DNA of 8,485 nucleotides from Sphingomonas sp. CCH9-E2 (GCF_001557215.1 NZ_LSJM01000415.1:1-8485); one strand, 5' to 3'. Numbered from the stretch's first letter, positions 1 through 5,472 are shown. The notes: a model not told the origin generated them from the letters alone. A program made the numbers and translations.

Positions 1-1422
1 GGCGGGTGGCGCACCGCCGGGATCGGGAAAGTGGCGTTCGATATTGCGGATCAGCTTGGGCAGCCGCGCGAGCGTCTTGAGGTCTTCCGAAATCCGGTCG
101 GCGATGAACGCTTCCGGCCCCAATTCGGTGCGGATCCATTCGCGCACGAACGGCGCGGCGCTGTCCCACAGATTGATGTCGGGGTGCAGCCGCGTCGCGA
201 CGCCCTCGACCATCACCATCGTCTTTTGCAGCAGCAGCAGGTGCGGCTGGGTCTGCATGTCGAAATCGCGGGTGATGTTGAACAGGCTGTCCAGCATCAT
301 GCCGACGCTCATGTCCTTGACCGCCAGCCCGCGCATCGGCTCGCCCACCGCGCGCAGCGCCGTCGCGAACTCTGCGACATTGTGATGCGGGGGGACATAG
401 CCCGCCTCGAAATGGATCTCGGCGACGCGGCGGTAATTGCCGGTGATCAGGCCGTAGAGAATTTCTGCCAGCCACACCCGCGCACGTCGGTCGATCCGCC
501 CCATGATCCCGAAATCGATCGCCGCGATCCGGTCGCCGGGCAGGGCGAACAAATTGCCTTGGTGCATGTCGGCGTGGAAAAAGCCCTCCGAAATCGCCTG
601 CCGCAGAAACGCCCGGACGAGGGTGTGCGCCAGCTTCTCGGTATCGTGTCCGGCGGCGATCAGGCCGTCGCGGTCCGACAGCTTGATGCCGTTGATCCAT
701 TCCAGCGTCATCACCTTGCCGGTGCTGCGCTGCCAGTCGATTGCGGGGACCGTGAAGTCGGGCTCCGCCTCCATCGATTCGGCCAGCTCCGACGCCGACG
801 CCGCCTCGCGCCGCAGGTCCAGCTCGCGCGCGGTCCAGCGCTTGAAGGTTTCGATGACAAGGCGCGGGCGCAGGCGCGATGCCTCGCCGCCCATCCCTTC
901 GACCTGAGCCGCGGCCCATTCATAGGTATCGATGGCGCGCGCGAATTCCGCCTCGATCCCCGGGCGCAGCACCTTGACCGCGACCTGGCGGCCGTCGGTG
1001 GTGATCGCGCGGTGGACCTGCGCGATCGATGCGGCGCCGATCGGGGTTTCCTCGACCGACTGGAACAGATCCGTGATCGGCCGACCGAAGCTGTCCTCCA
1101 TCGCCGCGCGGATCACCGCGAACGGGACCGGGGGCAGGGCATCCTGCAGGCGGAGCAGGTCGTGCGCCGCCGCTTCGCCGATCAGGTCGGGGCGGGTGGC
1201 GAGCGTCTGGCCGAGCTTGATCGCTGCCGGGCCGATCGCTTGCAGCGCATCGGCATAGCGCGGCACTTCGGGCACGCGCGCGCCGAACCGGGCGATGCGC
1301 GCGAGGCGGCGGACCGGAGCGGGCGTGTTGCGGTCGCGCTCGATCCCACGCAGCGCGCCGTGGCGCGCCAGCGTGCGGCCCCATTTCAGGAGGCGCCACA
1401 GATGAACGGCGGGAGCGGTCAA
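1..1422 (-). CDS. ubiB: UbiB, ABC1/ADCK-family protein of ubiquinone biosynthesis (3' end cut off by window edge)
   Basis: This is an atypical protein-kinase-like ATPase needed for coenzyme Q synthesis; family members are membrane-anchored and are thought to help lipid intermediates reach the Ubi enzymes. 474 codons are visible and no stop is reached, so the C-terminus, where family members of about 510-550 residues carry their transmembrane helices, lies outside. Hallmarks visible: the KxGQ motif (K69-L-G-Q72), the Ala-rich nucleotide loop A-A-S-I-A-Q (130-135) in place of a Gly-rich loop, the invariant lysine in AVKVLRPG (K150), ExD (E200-L-D202), the catalytic HADMHQGN (283-290) and DFG (303-305). 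The start is TTG at 1422: there is no in-frame ATG before codon 108, the N-terminus MTAPAVHLWRLLKWGR fits sphingomonad UbiB, and a strong Shine-Dalgarno lies five bases upstream. It follows ubiE on the same strand, presumably in one operon. All key residues are present. Confidence 0.94.
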   Translation of the reverse strand, partial: MTAPAVHLWRLLKWGRTLARHGALRGIERDRNTPAPVRRLARIARFGARVPEVPRYADALQAIGPAAIKLGQTLATRPDLIGEAAAHDLLRLQDALPPVPFAVIRAAMEDSFGRPITDLFQSVEETPIGAASIAQVHRAITTDGRQVAVKVLRPGIEAEFARAIDTYEWAAAQVEGMGGEASRLRPRLVIETFKRWTARELDLRREAASASELAESMEAEPDFTVPAIDWQRSTGKVMTLEWINGIKLSDRDGLIAAGHDTEKLAHTLVRAFLRQAISEGFFHADMHQGNLFALPGDRIAAIDFGIMGRIDRRARVWLAEILYGLITGNYRRVAEIHFEAGYVPPHHNVAEFATALRAVGEPMRGLAVKDMSVGMMLDSLFNITRDFDMQTQPHLLLLQKTMVMVEGVATRLHPDINLWDSAAPFVREWIRTELGPEAFIADRISEDLKTLARLPKLIRNIERHFPDPGGAPPA

Positions 1423-1426
1423 ACAA

Positions 1427-1434
1427 TCCTCCCC
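1427..1434 (-). promoter_or_regulatory. Ribosome binding site of ubiB, supplied by the intergenic repeat
   Basis: On the minus strand GGGGAGGA lies just before the TTG start at 1422; its GGAGG core (1432-1428) is five bases from the start codon. Seven of its eight bases belong to the outer palindrome of the repeat at 1428-1541, so the repeat edge doubles as the Shine-Dalgarno. The same bases can pair with the other half of the 19-nt palindrome (1428-1446), which would hide the site in a hairpin. The occlusion is inference. Confidence 0.6.
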
Positions 1435-1541
1435 TGCAAGGGGAGGTGGCGCGCGTAGCGCGACGGAGGGGTGTTCCCCTCTCGATGGCGCGACACCCCT
1501 TCGTCATGCCTTCGGCATGCCACCTCCCCTTGCAGGGGAGG
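1428..1541. repeat. Two inverted copies of a palindromic intergenic repeat between ubiE and ubiB
   Basis: Left copy 1428-1474 and right copy 1493-1541 lie in opposite orientation around an 18-bp centre. Each copy, read inward, is a 19-nt palindrome (CCTCCCCTGCAAGGGGAGG), then TGGC, then a short hairpin, then a G-A-C/G-G-A-rich tail ending in GGGGTGT. The inner hairpins differ in sequence but both keep a stem: GCGC-GTA-GCGC at 1451-1461 and CATGCC-TTC-GGCATG at 1505-1519. The element fills 114 of the 136 bases between ubiE and ubiB; without it the genes would be about 22 bases apart. It resembles the non-coding REP-like palindromes dispersed in sphingomonad genomes; no transposase is present. 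In the ubiE-ubiB transcript it would fold into a long stem. Its copy number in the genome cannot be seen from here. Confidence 0.85.
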
Positions 1542-1558
1542 ATCTAACAGAAGGACCA

Positions 1559-2290
1559 TCAAATCTTCCAGCCGCTATGAATGGCGACCAGTCCGCCCAG
1601 CATCGGTTCGACCCTCGTCTGAACGAAGCCCGCATCTTTGATCATCGCCTCGAACGTCGGCATGTCCGGAAAGCGCCGGATCGATTCGACCAGATAGCGG
1701 TAGCTGTCGGCGTCGCCCGCGAGCAGCTCGCCGAGCTTGGGCACCAGCCGGTGCGAATAGGCATCGTATACGTCCGCGAATCCCGGCCACAACGTGGTCG
1801 AGAATTCGAGCACGAAGAACCGGCCCCCACGGCGCAGCACGCGATGCGCTTCGCGCAGCGCGGCCGGGATGTCGGTGACGTTCCGGATGCCGAAGGCGAT
1901 CGTATAGGCGTCGAAGAAGCGGTCGGGCCATTGCAGCGTCTCGGCATTCGCCTCGCTCCAGACGAGGCCGTCGATCCCGCGCTTGGCCGCGCGCTCGATC
2001 CCCACCGCCAGCATGTCCGGGTTGATGTCGGCCACGGTCACCGCCGCGCCATGTTCGGCCATGCGGAACGCAATGTCGCCGGTGCCGCCGGCCATGTCGA
2101 GGATCGCCTCGCCCGCGCGCGGCTTCACGCGGCGGACGAACACGTCCTTCCACACGCGGTGCAGGCCGCCCGACATCGCGTCGTTCATGAGATCATAGCG
2201 CGAGGCCACGCTGGAAAAGACGCCGCCGACGCGACGGGTCTTTTCGTCGGGGGCAACCTCTTCATAGCCAAAGGAGACGGTGTCGGTCAT
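1559..2290 (-). CDS. ubiE: UbiE, SAM-dependent C-methyltransferase of ubiquinone/menaquinone synthesis
   Basis: This cytosolic enzyme C-methylates 2-polyprenyl-6-methoxy-1,4-benzoquinol in ubiquinone synthesis (and demethylmenaquinol where menaquinone is made), using S-adenosylmethionine. The 243-residue product has the UbiE signature YDLMNDAMSGGLHRVWK (32-48), the SAM-binding motif I LDMAGGTGDIA (64-74), the acidic residue ending strand 2 in VTVADIN (84-90), FGIRN (133-137) and the post-motif RVLRRGGRFFVLEFS (150-164), and ends in AIHSGWKI as expected. ATG at 2290 is preferred over a TTG two codons upstream because AAGGG sits seven bases before the ATG and family N-termini begin close to this point. 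ubiB follows after the repeat element. mutM is transcribed divergently from a 55-bp gap (2291-2345) that must hold both promoters; no convincing -35/-10 pair was seen there. Confidence 0.96.
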   Translation of the reverse strand: MTDTVSFGYEEVAPDEKTRRVGGVFSSVASRYDLMNDAMSGGLHRVWKDVFVRRVKPRAGEAILDMAGGTGDIAFRMAEHGAAVTVADINPDMLAVGIERAAKRGIDGLVWSEANAETLQWPDRFFDAYTIAFGIRNVTDIPAALREAHRVLRRGGRFFVLEFSTTLWPGFADVYDAYSHRLVPKLGELLAGDADSYRYLVESIRRFPDMPTFEAMIKDAGFVQTRVEPMLGGLVAIHSGWKI

Positions 2291-2345
2291 GGCCAAGCCC
2301 TTAGCCGCCCTTGTGGGCGCGGCAAAGCCCGCTTAGCTGGACAAA

Positions 2346-3158
2346 ATGCCCGAGCTTCCCGAAGTCGAAACCACCGTCCGGGGACTGACCCCCGCACTGC
2401 ATGGCCAGCGCATCGCGCGCGTCCAGCTGCGCCGCCCCGATCTGCGCCGCGCGATGCCGGTCGATCTGGGGCAGCGGCTCACCGGAGCGACGGTGACCGC
2501 GCTGGGGCGGCGCGCCAAATATGGTCTGATCGACACCGATCGCGGTGACACGATGATCTTTCACCTCGGCATGTCGGGACGCTGGCGAATCGATCCGGCG
2601 GACCTGCTGACGCACGATCATCTGCTGATCGAGACCGAGGCGGGGCGGCGGCTGGCGCTCAACGATGCGCGGCGATTCGGGTCGGTCGATCTGATGCCCA
2701 CGGCCGATGTCGGAGCGTGGCCGCCCTTCGCCGCACTGGGGCCGGAACCGCTCGGGCAGCACTTCACCGCCGATCACCTGCGCCAGGCGCTGGTCGGGCG
2801 GGTGGCGTCGATCAAATTGCTGCTGCTCGACCAGCGGATCGTCGCGGGCCTGGGCAATATCTATGTGTGCGAGGCGCTGCACGAATCGCGCATCTCGCCC
2901 AAGCGCAGCGGCGGATCGCTGACCCGCCCGCAGTTGCAGCGGCTGGTCACGGCGGTGCACGGCGTGCTCGAATTGGCGATTGAAGCGGGTGGATCGACCC
3001 TGCGCGACTATGTTCAGCCCGATGGCGAGCTCGGCTATTTCTCGAAGCAGTTCAAAGTCTATGGGCGTGAGGGCGAACCGTGCGATTGCGGTGGGACGGT
3101 GGCGCGTTACGCCGAGGGCGGGCGCTCGACCTTCTGGTGCCCGAAATGCCAGAAATAG
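2346..3158 (+). CDS. mutM: MutM/Fpg, formamidopyrimidine-DNA glycosylase (8-oxoguanine repair)
   Basis: This bifunctional glycosylase/AP lyase removes 8-oxoguanine and formamidopyrimidines in base-excision repair. The 270-residue product begins MPELPEVETTVRGL, giving the catalytic Pro2 (Schiff-base nucleophile) and Glu3 after loss of Met1. K58 matches the conserved catalytic-domain lysine, and the helix-two-turn-helix core holds LLLLDQRIVAGLGNIYVCEA. The C-terminal zinc finger has R260 in GGRSTFW, equivalent to the DNA-contacting arginine of the family. The zinc ligands are C246, C248, C265 and C268, so the first knuckle is Cys-x-Cys, one residue shorter than the usual Cys-x2-Cys; the 16-residue spacing to the second knuckle is normal. 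Codons there read tgc-gat-tgc, with no frameshift. The length is normal. It is divergent from ubiE and upstream of rpsT, which appears to have its own promoter. Confidence 0.96.
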   Translation: MPELPEVETTVRGLTPALHGQRIARVQLRRPDLRRAMPVDLGQRLTGATVTALGRRAKYGLIDTDRGDTMIFHLGMSGRWRIDPADLLTHDHLLIETEAGRRLALNDARRFGSVDLMPTADVGAWPPFAALGPEPLGQHFTADHLRQALVGRVASIKLLLLDQRIVAGLGNIYVCEALHESRISPKRSGGSLTRPQLQRLVTAVHGVLELAIEAGGSTLRDYVQPDGELGYFSKQFKVYGREGEPCDCGGTVARYAEGGRSTFWCPKCQK

Positions 3159-3192
3159 GGAGTGGTCGCGCGGCGTTGCCGCCCGTTACCGG

Positions 3193-3221
3193 TTGACCGA
3201 ATCACCCGCCCTCGCTAAGGG
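3193..3221 (+). promoter_or_regulatory. Candidate promoter of rpsT
   Basis: TTGACC at 3193-3198 is five of six to the -35 consensus and is followed after 17 bases by TAAGGG at 3216-3221. The -10 match is weak but the position, about 70 bases before the rpsT start, is reasonable. A GANTC site (GAATC, 3199-3203) lies just after the -35. A TSS near 3228 would give a leader of about 60 nt. Spacing and location support the call; the -10 does not. Confidence 0.35.
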
Positions 3222-3290
3222 GCGCGCTTTCCCGAGGCGTGGGACGGAAATCCGCGCCTCTTTTCGCATTGAAAACAGGAACGAAGATTC

Positions 3291-3554
3291 ATGGCGAACA
3301 CGCCGCAAGCCAAGAAGCGCATCCGCCGCAACGAACGCCGCGCCGAAGTCAACGGCGCCCGCGTCGGCCGCATCCGTACCTTCATCAAGAAGGCCGAGAG
3401 CGCGCTGACCAGCGGCGACAAGGCGGCAGCGGAAACCGCGCTCAAGGCGATGCAGCCGGAGCTGGCGCGCGGCGTCGCCAAGGGCGTGGTTCACAAGAAC
3501 ACCGCCGCGCGCAAATTCTCGCGTCTGACGAAGCGCCTCGCCGCGCTCGGCTGA
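3291..3554 (+). CDS. rpsT: 30S ribosomal protein S20
   Basis: S20 is a primary binder of 16S rRNA in the small subunit. The 87-residue product is very basic and helical, begins [17 protein letters not shown] and ends [19 protein letters not shown], the typical S20 architecture and length. ATG at 3291 is preceded by AGGA at 3277-3280 (ten-base spacing) and GAAG at 3283-3286. It stands alone: its own promoter candidate upstream and a strong terminator 25 bases after the stop. An rpsT-dnaA neighbourhood is common in alphaproteobacteria. E. coli S20 represses its own translation; nothing here shows whether that holds. Confidence 0.97.
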   Translation: MANTPQAKKRIRRNERRAEVNGARVGRIRTFIKKAESALTSGDKAAAETALKAMQPELARGVAKGVVHKNTAARKFSRLTKRLAALG

Positions 3555-3578
3555 ATCTGCTTCAGCGACCGGAAATTG

Positions 3579-3609
3579 GCCCTGCCGACCCTGTGTCGGC
3601 GGGGCTTTT
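3579..3609 (+). terminator. Rho-independent terminator of rpsT
   Basis: An 11-bp stem (3579-3589 with 3595-3605, ten Watson-Crick pairs and one G-T) closes a five-base loop CCTGT and is followed by TTTT at 3606-3609. It sits 25 bases after the rpsT stop. This separates rpsT from dnaA, so dnaA needs its own promoter downstream. Confidence 0.88.
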
Positions 3610-3654
3610 CATATGTCCGGCCCCGGCCAGGTCATGATCGCGCGAATCAAGGAA

Positions 3655-3734
3655 TAACCATGAGTCGCGCCGTAACGCAGTTGTAACGATTGAGTTAACT
3701 TGCTTAAAAACAACGCATTATCTCAAGAATAACG
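3655..3734 (+). promoter_or_regulatory. Array of TAAC motifs, three in 11-bp phase
   Basis: GTAACG at 3672, GTAACG at 3683 and GTTAAC at 3694 begin exactly 11 bp apart, about one helical turn, so the motifs face the same side of the DNA. Further TAAC motifs start at 3655 and 3730, the latter again as TAACG. This is the AT-rich part of the dnaA upstream region. It looks like a multi-site binding array for a regulator or an architectural protein. The protein is unknown; spacing does not fit the CtrA consensus TTAA-N7-TTAA. Confidence 0.4.
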
Positions 3735-3744
3735 GTTTTCCGGG

Positions 3745-3763
3745 GGGTTGAGTGAGTCAACCC
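3745..3763. repeat. Perfect inverted repeat GGGTTGA/TCAACCC upstream of dnaA
   Basis: Seven-base perfect arms (3745-3751 and 3757-3763) flank GTGAG. A GANTC site (3754-3758) spans the loop and right arm. It could be an operator for a dimeric regulator or a small hairpin; there is no following T-run, so it is not an obvious terminator. TTGA and TCAA are separated by five bases, one fewer than an FNR/FixK box. Confidence 0.5.
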
Positions 3764-3795
3764 TACTTATTTCAGATTCTTTACATGCTGCCCTC

Positions 3796-3825
3796 TTGAT
3801 CGACTCAGAAAGGCGTCCCTAAAAC
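3796..3825 (+). promoter_or_regulatory. Weak candidate promoter of dnaA
   Basis: TTGATC (3796-3801) and TAAAAC (3820-3825) are separated by 18 bases; each matches four of six consensus positions. A GANTC site (3802-3806) lies in the spacer, a place where methylation could influence polymerase. A TSS near 3832 would give a leader of about 180 nt starting with the paired arms. An alternative is TTGTAA (3681-3686) with TTAAAA (3704-3709) at 17 bases. Neither is strong. Confidence 0.28.
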
Positions 3826-3829
3826 GGAC

Positions 3830-3896
3830 TTCCGCCGCAGCGTTCTGGTCGGCGGAATCAGCGAGGGTACCGAACAGCAGCGGGTGTGATTCCGCC
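3830..3896 (+). promoter_or_regulatory. Three complementary arms forming two mutually exclusive stems in the dnaA leader
   Basis: Arm A (TTCCGCCG, 3830-3837), arm B (CGGCGGAATCA, 3850-3860) and arm C (TGATTCCGCC, 3887-3896). A pairs with B over 8 perfect bases around a 12-nt loop; B pairs with C over 10 perfect bases around a 26-nt loop. B cannot do both at once, the geometry of an attenuator or riboregulatory switch. Arms B and C each contain a GANTC site, so at DNA level they also form an inverted repeat of methylation targets. The pairing is seen in sequence; a regulatory role is inference. It lies 117 bases before the dnaA start. Confidence 0.5.
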
Positions 3897-3929
3897 TGTG
3901 GGATCCTTTTGCCTGAACGAAAATTCGGA

Positions 3930-3950
3930 CGCGAAGGCCGTGCTTTCGCG
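3930..3950 (+). other. Hairpin in the dnaA leader
   Basis: A nine-base stem (3930-3938 with 3942-3950; CGCGAAGGC against GCTTTCGCG, one G-U pair) closes a three-base loop CGT. It is 63 bases before the dnaA start and has no T-run. It could be part of a structured 5' leader that modulates dnaA translation. Confidence 0.45.
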
Positions 3951-4013
3951 ATGGGGTCGGTGTGTGCGCACGGGTTGCGCGCGCGGGATGGTGTAGTCGG
4001 GGGCAACTGGAAG

Positions 4014-5372
4014 ATGGATCAAGCCAAGGCCTGGACACGCGTGCGGGGCAATCTGCGACTTTCCGCAGGCCAGCGGCTGTTCGACCAGTGGCTGAAGCCG
4101 ATCGTGCTGATCCCGGGCGAGGACGCTGAAACCGTCCGCCTCGGCCTGCCGTCCGCCTTCATGACCAATTGGGTCAAGAATCATTATGCCGACCGGCTGA
4201 TGATGGAATTTCGTGCGCAGCTTCCCGGTGTGCGCACGGTTTCGATCGAGACCGTCGATGCACGTGCGACTCGCGAACTCGCAACGGCGACCCCTGCGGT
4301 CGCTGCGGCGGAGCCCGTCACGCCCTCGGCCCAGGCCGGAGCGGGCGAGCGTCCCAATCTCGATTCGCGCTTCACCTTCGACCGGTTCGTAGTCGACACC
4401 ACCAACCGCGTCGCCTTTAACGCCGCCAAGGCGCTGGCCGAACCGGGCAAGCCGCGCTTCAGCCCGCTCTACCTCCACAGCAACACCGGCCAGGGCAAGA
4501 CGCACCTGATGCACGCGATCGGCCATGCGTTCATGGACGCCTGCCCCGATGCGACCGCGATCTACATGCCGGCCGAACGCTTCATGTTCGAATTCGTGCG
4601 CGCGGTGCGGGAGAAGGACACCTACGCGTTCAAGGCGCGGCTGCGCGGCGTCGACCTGCTGATGATCGACGATCTTCAGTTCATCGCCGGCAAGGAATCG
4701 ACCCAGGAAGAATTCTTCCATACGGTCGACGAATTCATGCGCGAGGGGAAGCGCCTCGTGATCGCCGCCGATCGCAGCCCGCTGGCGCTGGAGGGGATCG
4801 AAACCCGCCTCGCCTCGCGCCTCGGCTCGGGCCTGGCCGCCGATATCAAGCCGGCCGAATTGGGCCTGCGCCGCACCATCCTCGACCGCAAGCTTGAGGA
4901 TATGCCGGGTGCGTCGGTGCCGTCGGACGTGCTCGACCTGCTCGCCGCGCGGATCAGCTCGTCGGTGCGCGAACTCGAAGGCGCGCTCAACCGTCTCGTC
5001 GCCTATGCCCAGCTCAACAACGAGGTTGTGACGATCGAATTCGCCGAAAGCGTGCTCGGCGAAGCGCTGCGCGGCAGCCAGCGCCGCGTGACGATCGACG
5101 AGATCCAGAAGGCGGTGTCGAGCCACTTCGACGTCAAGCAGCTCGACCTCGTGTCGCAGCGCCGCGCGGTCGCCATTGCCCGCCCGCGCCAGATCGCGAT
5201 GTACCTCGCCAAGCGCCTGACCACGCGCTCGCTACCCGAAATCGGCCGCAAGTTCGGCAACCGTGACCATTCCACCGTGATCCACGCTGTCCGCCGCATC
5301 GAAGAATTGCGCGGCACCGACAGCGAGATCGACGGTGCCGTCCGCAGCCTGATGCGGCAACTCGAGGCCTGA
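4014..5372 (+). CDS. dnaA: DnaA, chromosomal replication initiator
   Basis: DnaA is the AAA+ ATPase that binds DnaA boxes, melts the origin and recruits the helicase. The 452-residue product has domain I (about 1-80, with LFDQWLKPI), an Ala-rich linker (about 81-115), FTFDRFV (121-127), a Walker A loop SNTGQGKT (156-163), Walker B MIDD (217-220), sensor 1 AADRS (251-255), the box VII arginines in ETRLASRLGSGL (R265, R269), sensor 2 region VRELEGALNRLVAYAQL, and domain IV with RPRQIAMYLAKRLT (390-403) and GNRDHSTVIHA (415-425). The first Walker A Gly is replaced by Ser (E. coli has GGTGLGKT). ATG at 4014 is chosen because domain I aligns from here; GGGGG at 3999-4003 is a possible Shine-Dalgarno ten bases upstream. 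The frame is open further upstream (TTG at 3909), but that would turn the structured leader into protein. It is convergent with aroB. Confidence 0.97.
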   Translation: MDQAKAWTRVRGNLRLSAGQRLFDQWLKPIVLIPGEDAETVRLGLPSAFMTNWVKNHYADRLMMEFRAQLPGVRTVSIETVDARATRELATATPAVAAAEPVTPSAQAGAGERPNLDSRFTFDRFVVDTTNRVAFNAAKALAEPGKPRFSPLYLHSNTGQGKTHLMHAIGHAFMDACPDATAIYMPAERFMFEFVRAVREKDTYAFKARLRGVDLLMIDDLQFIAGKESTQEEFFHTVDEFMREGKRLVIAADRSPLALEGIETRLASRLGSGLAADIKPAELGLRRTILDRKLEDMPGASVPSDVLDLLAARISSSVRELEGALNRLVAYAQLNNEVVTIEFAESVLGEALRGSQRRVTIDEIQKAVSSHFDVKQLDLVSQRRAVAIARPRQIAMYLAKRLTTRSLPEIGRKFGNRDHSTVIHAVRRIEELRGTDSEIDGAVRSLMRQLEA

Positions 5373-5377
5373 AGCTT

Positions 5378-5443
5378 GCGTCTCCCTGCGGGGGGACGCC
5401 GGGGTGGGGGGTATTCCCCCCGGAACTACATACCCTCCACCCC
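5378..5443. terminator. Compound inverted repeats between convergent dnaA and aroB, possible bidirectional terminator
   Basis: Three overlapping structures occupy the 100-bp gap. A nine-bp stem at 5378-5386/5391-5399 begins six bases after the dnaA stop. A six-bp G/C stem at 5406-5411/5416-5421 has a TATT loop. A larger stem pairs 5401-5414 with 5430-5443 (13 Watson-Crick pairs and one G-U) and excludes the small G/C stem. AAGCTT occurs at both outer flanks (5372-5377 and 5444-5449). T-runs are poor in both directions, so classical intrinsic termination is uncertain; the position between convergent genes favours a terminator. Confidence 0.5.
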
Positions 5444-5472
5444 AAGCTTTGTGGCCCGGTGCGCGGCCGGGG

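Larger units (their letters stand above)
3644..3892. promoter_or_regulatory. Cluster of seven GANTC sites (CcrM methylation targets) upstream of dnaA
   Basis: GANTC occurs at 3644, 3662, 3754, 3775, 3802, 3855 and 3888 (first base of each). About one would be expected by chance in 249 bp. CcrM methylates the adenine of GANTC in most alphaproteobacteria, and in Caulobacter the methylation state of the dnaA promoter links dnaA transcription to passage of the replication fork. Three of the sites overlap inverted repeats (3745-3763 and both arms of 3851-3896). The sites are seen; methylation and control are inferred. Confidence 0.65.
3610..4013 (+). promoter_or_regulatory. Gene-free control region and leader of dnaA
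   Basis: These 404 bases lie between the rpsT terminator and the dnaA start and hold no convincing gene. The part from about 3651 to 3785 is AT-rich against a GC-rich background, as expected of a promoter or unwinding region. The stretch contains seven GANTC sites, five TAAC motifs (three in 11-bp phase), an inverted repeat at 3745-3763, three complementary arms at 3830-3896 and a hairpin at 3930-3950. No canonical DnaA box (TTATCCACA) was found, so it is not shown to be the replication origin. In Caulobacter, dnaA expression depends on GANTC methylation and on a long 5' leader; a similar arrangement here is inference. Confidence 0.7.

Noticed and set aside
31..1458. Long plus-strand open frame opposite ubiB
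   Set aside because: Antisense shadow of a GC-rich gene; the minus strand encodes UbiB with all family motifs and the plus product resembles nothing.
1428..1541. Repeat as a CRISPR or an insertion sequence
   Set aside because: Only two inverted copies, no spacers, no transposase and no target-site duplication seen.
1517..2548. Long plus-strand open frame running over ubiE and into mutM
   Set aside because: It overlaps two well-supported genes and the repeat element, and its composition is that of an antisense shadow.
3695..3707. TTAA-N5-TTAA as a CtrA binding site
   Set aside because: CtrA sites need seven bases between the half-sites; five puts them out of register.
3719..3727. TTATCTCAA as a DnaA box
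   Set aside because: Only about six of nine positions match TTATCCACA, and there is no second box nearby.
3748..3760. TTGA...TCAA as an FNR/FixK box
   Set aside because: Spacer is five instead of six bases, and the arms extend differently (GGG/CCC).
3767..4006. 79-codon minus-strand open frame in the dnaA upstream region
   Set aside because: No plausible ribosome binding site or domain; it lies in a region dense in regulatory motifs.
3909..4013. N-terminal extension of dnaA from TTG 3909
   Set aside because: The extra 35 residues do not resemble DnaA domain I, which aligns from ATG 4014, and the segment includes a leader hairpin.
3858..5126. 422-codon minus-strand open frame opposite dnaA
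   Set aside because: Shadow of dnaA; no recognisable domain, and it would cover the dnaA leader structures.
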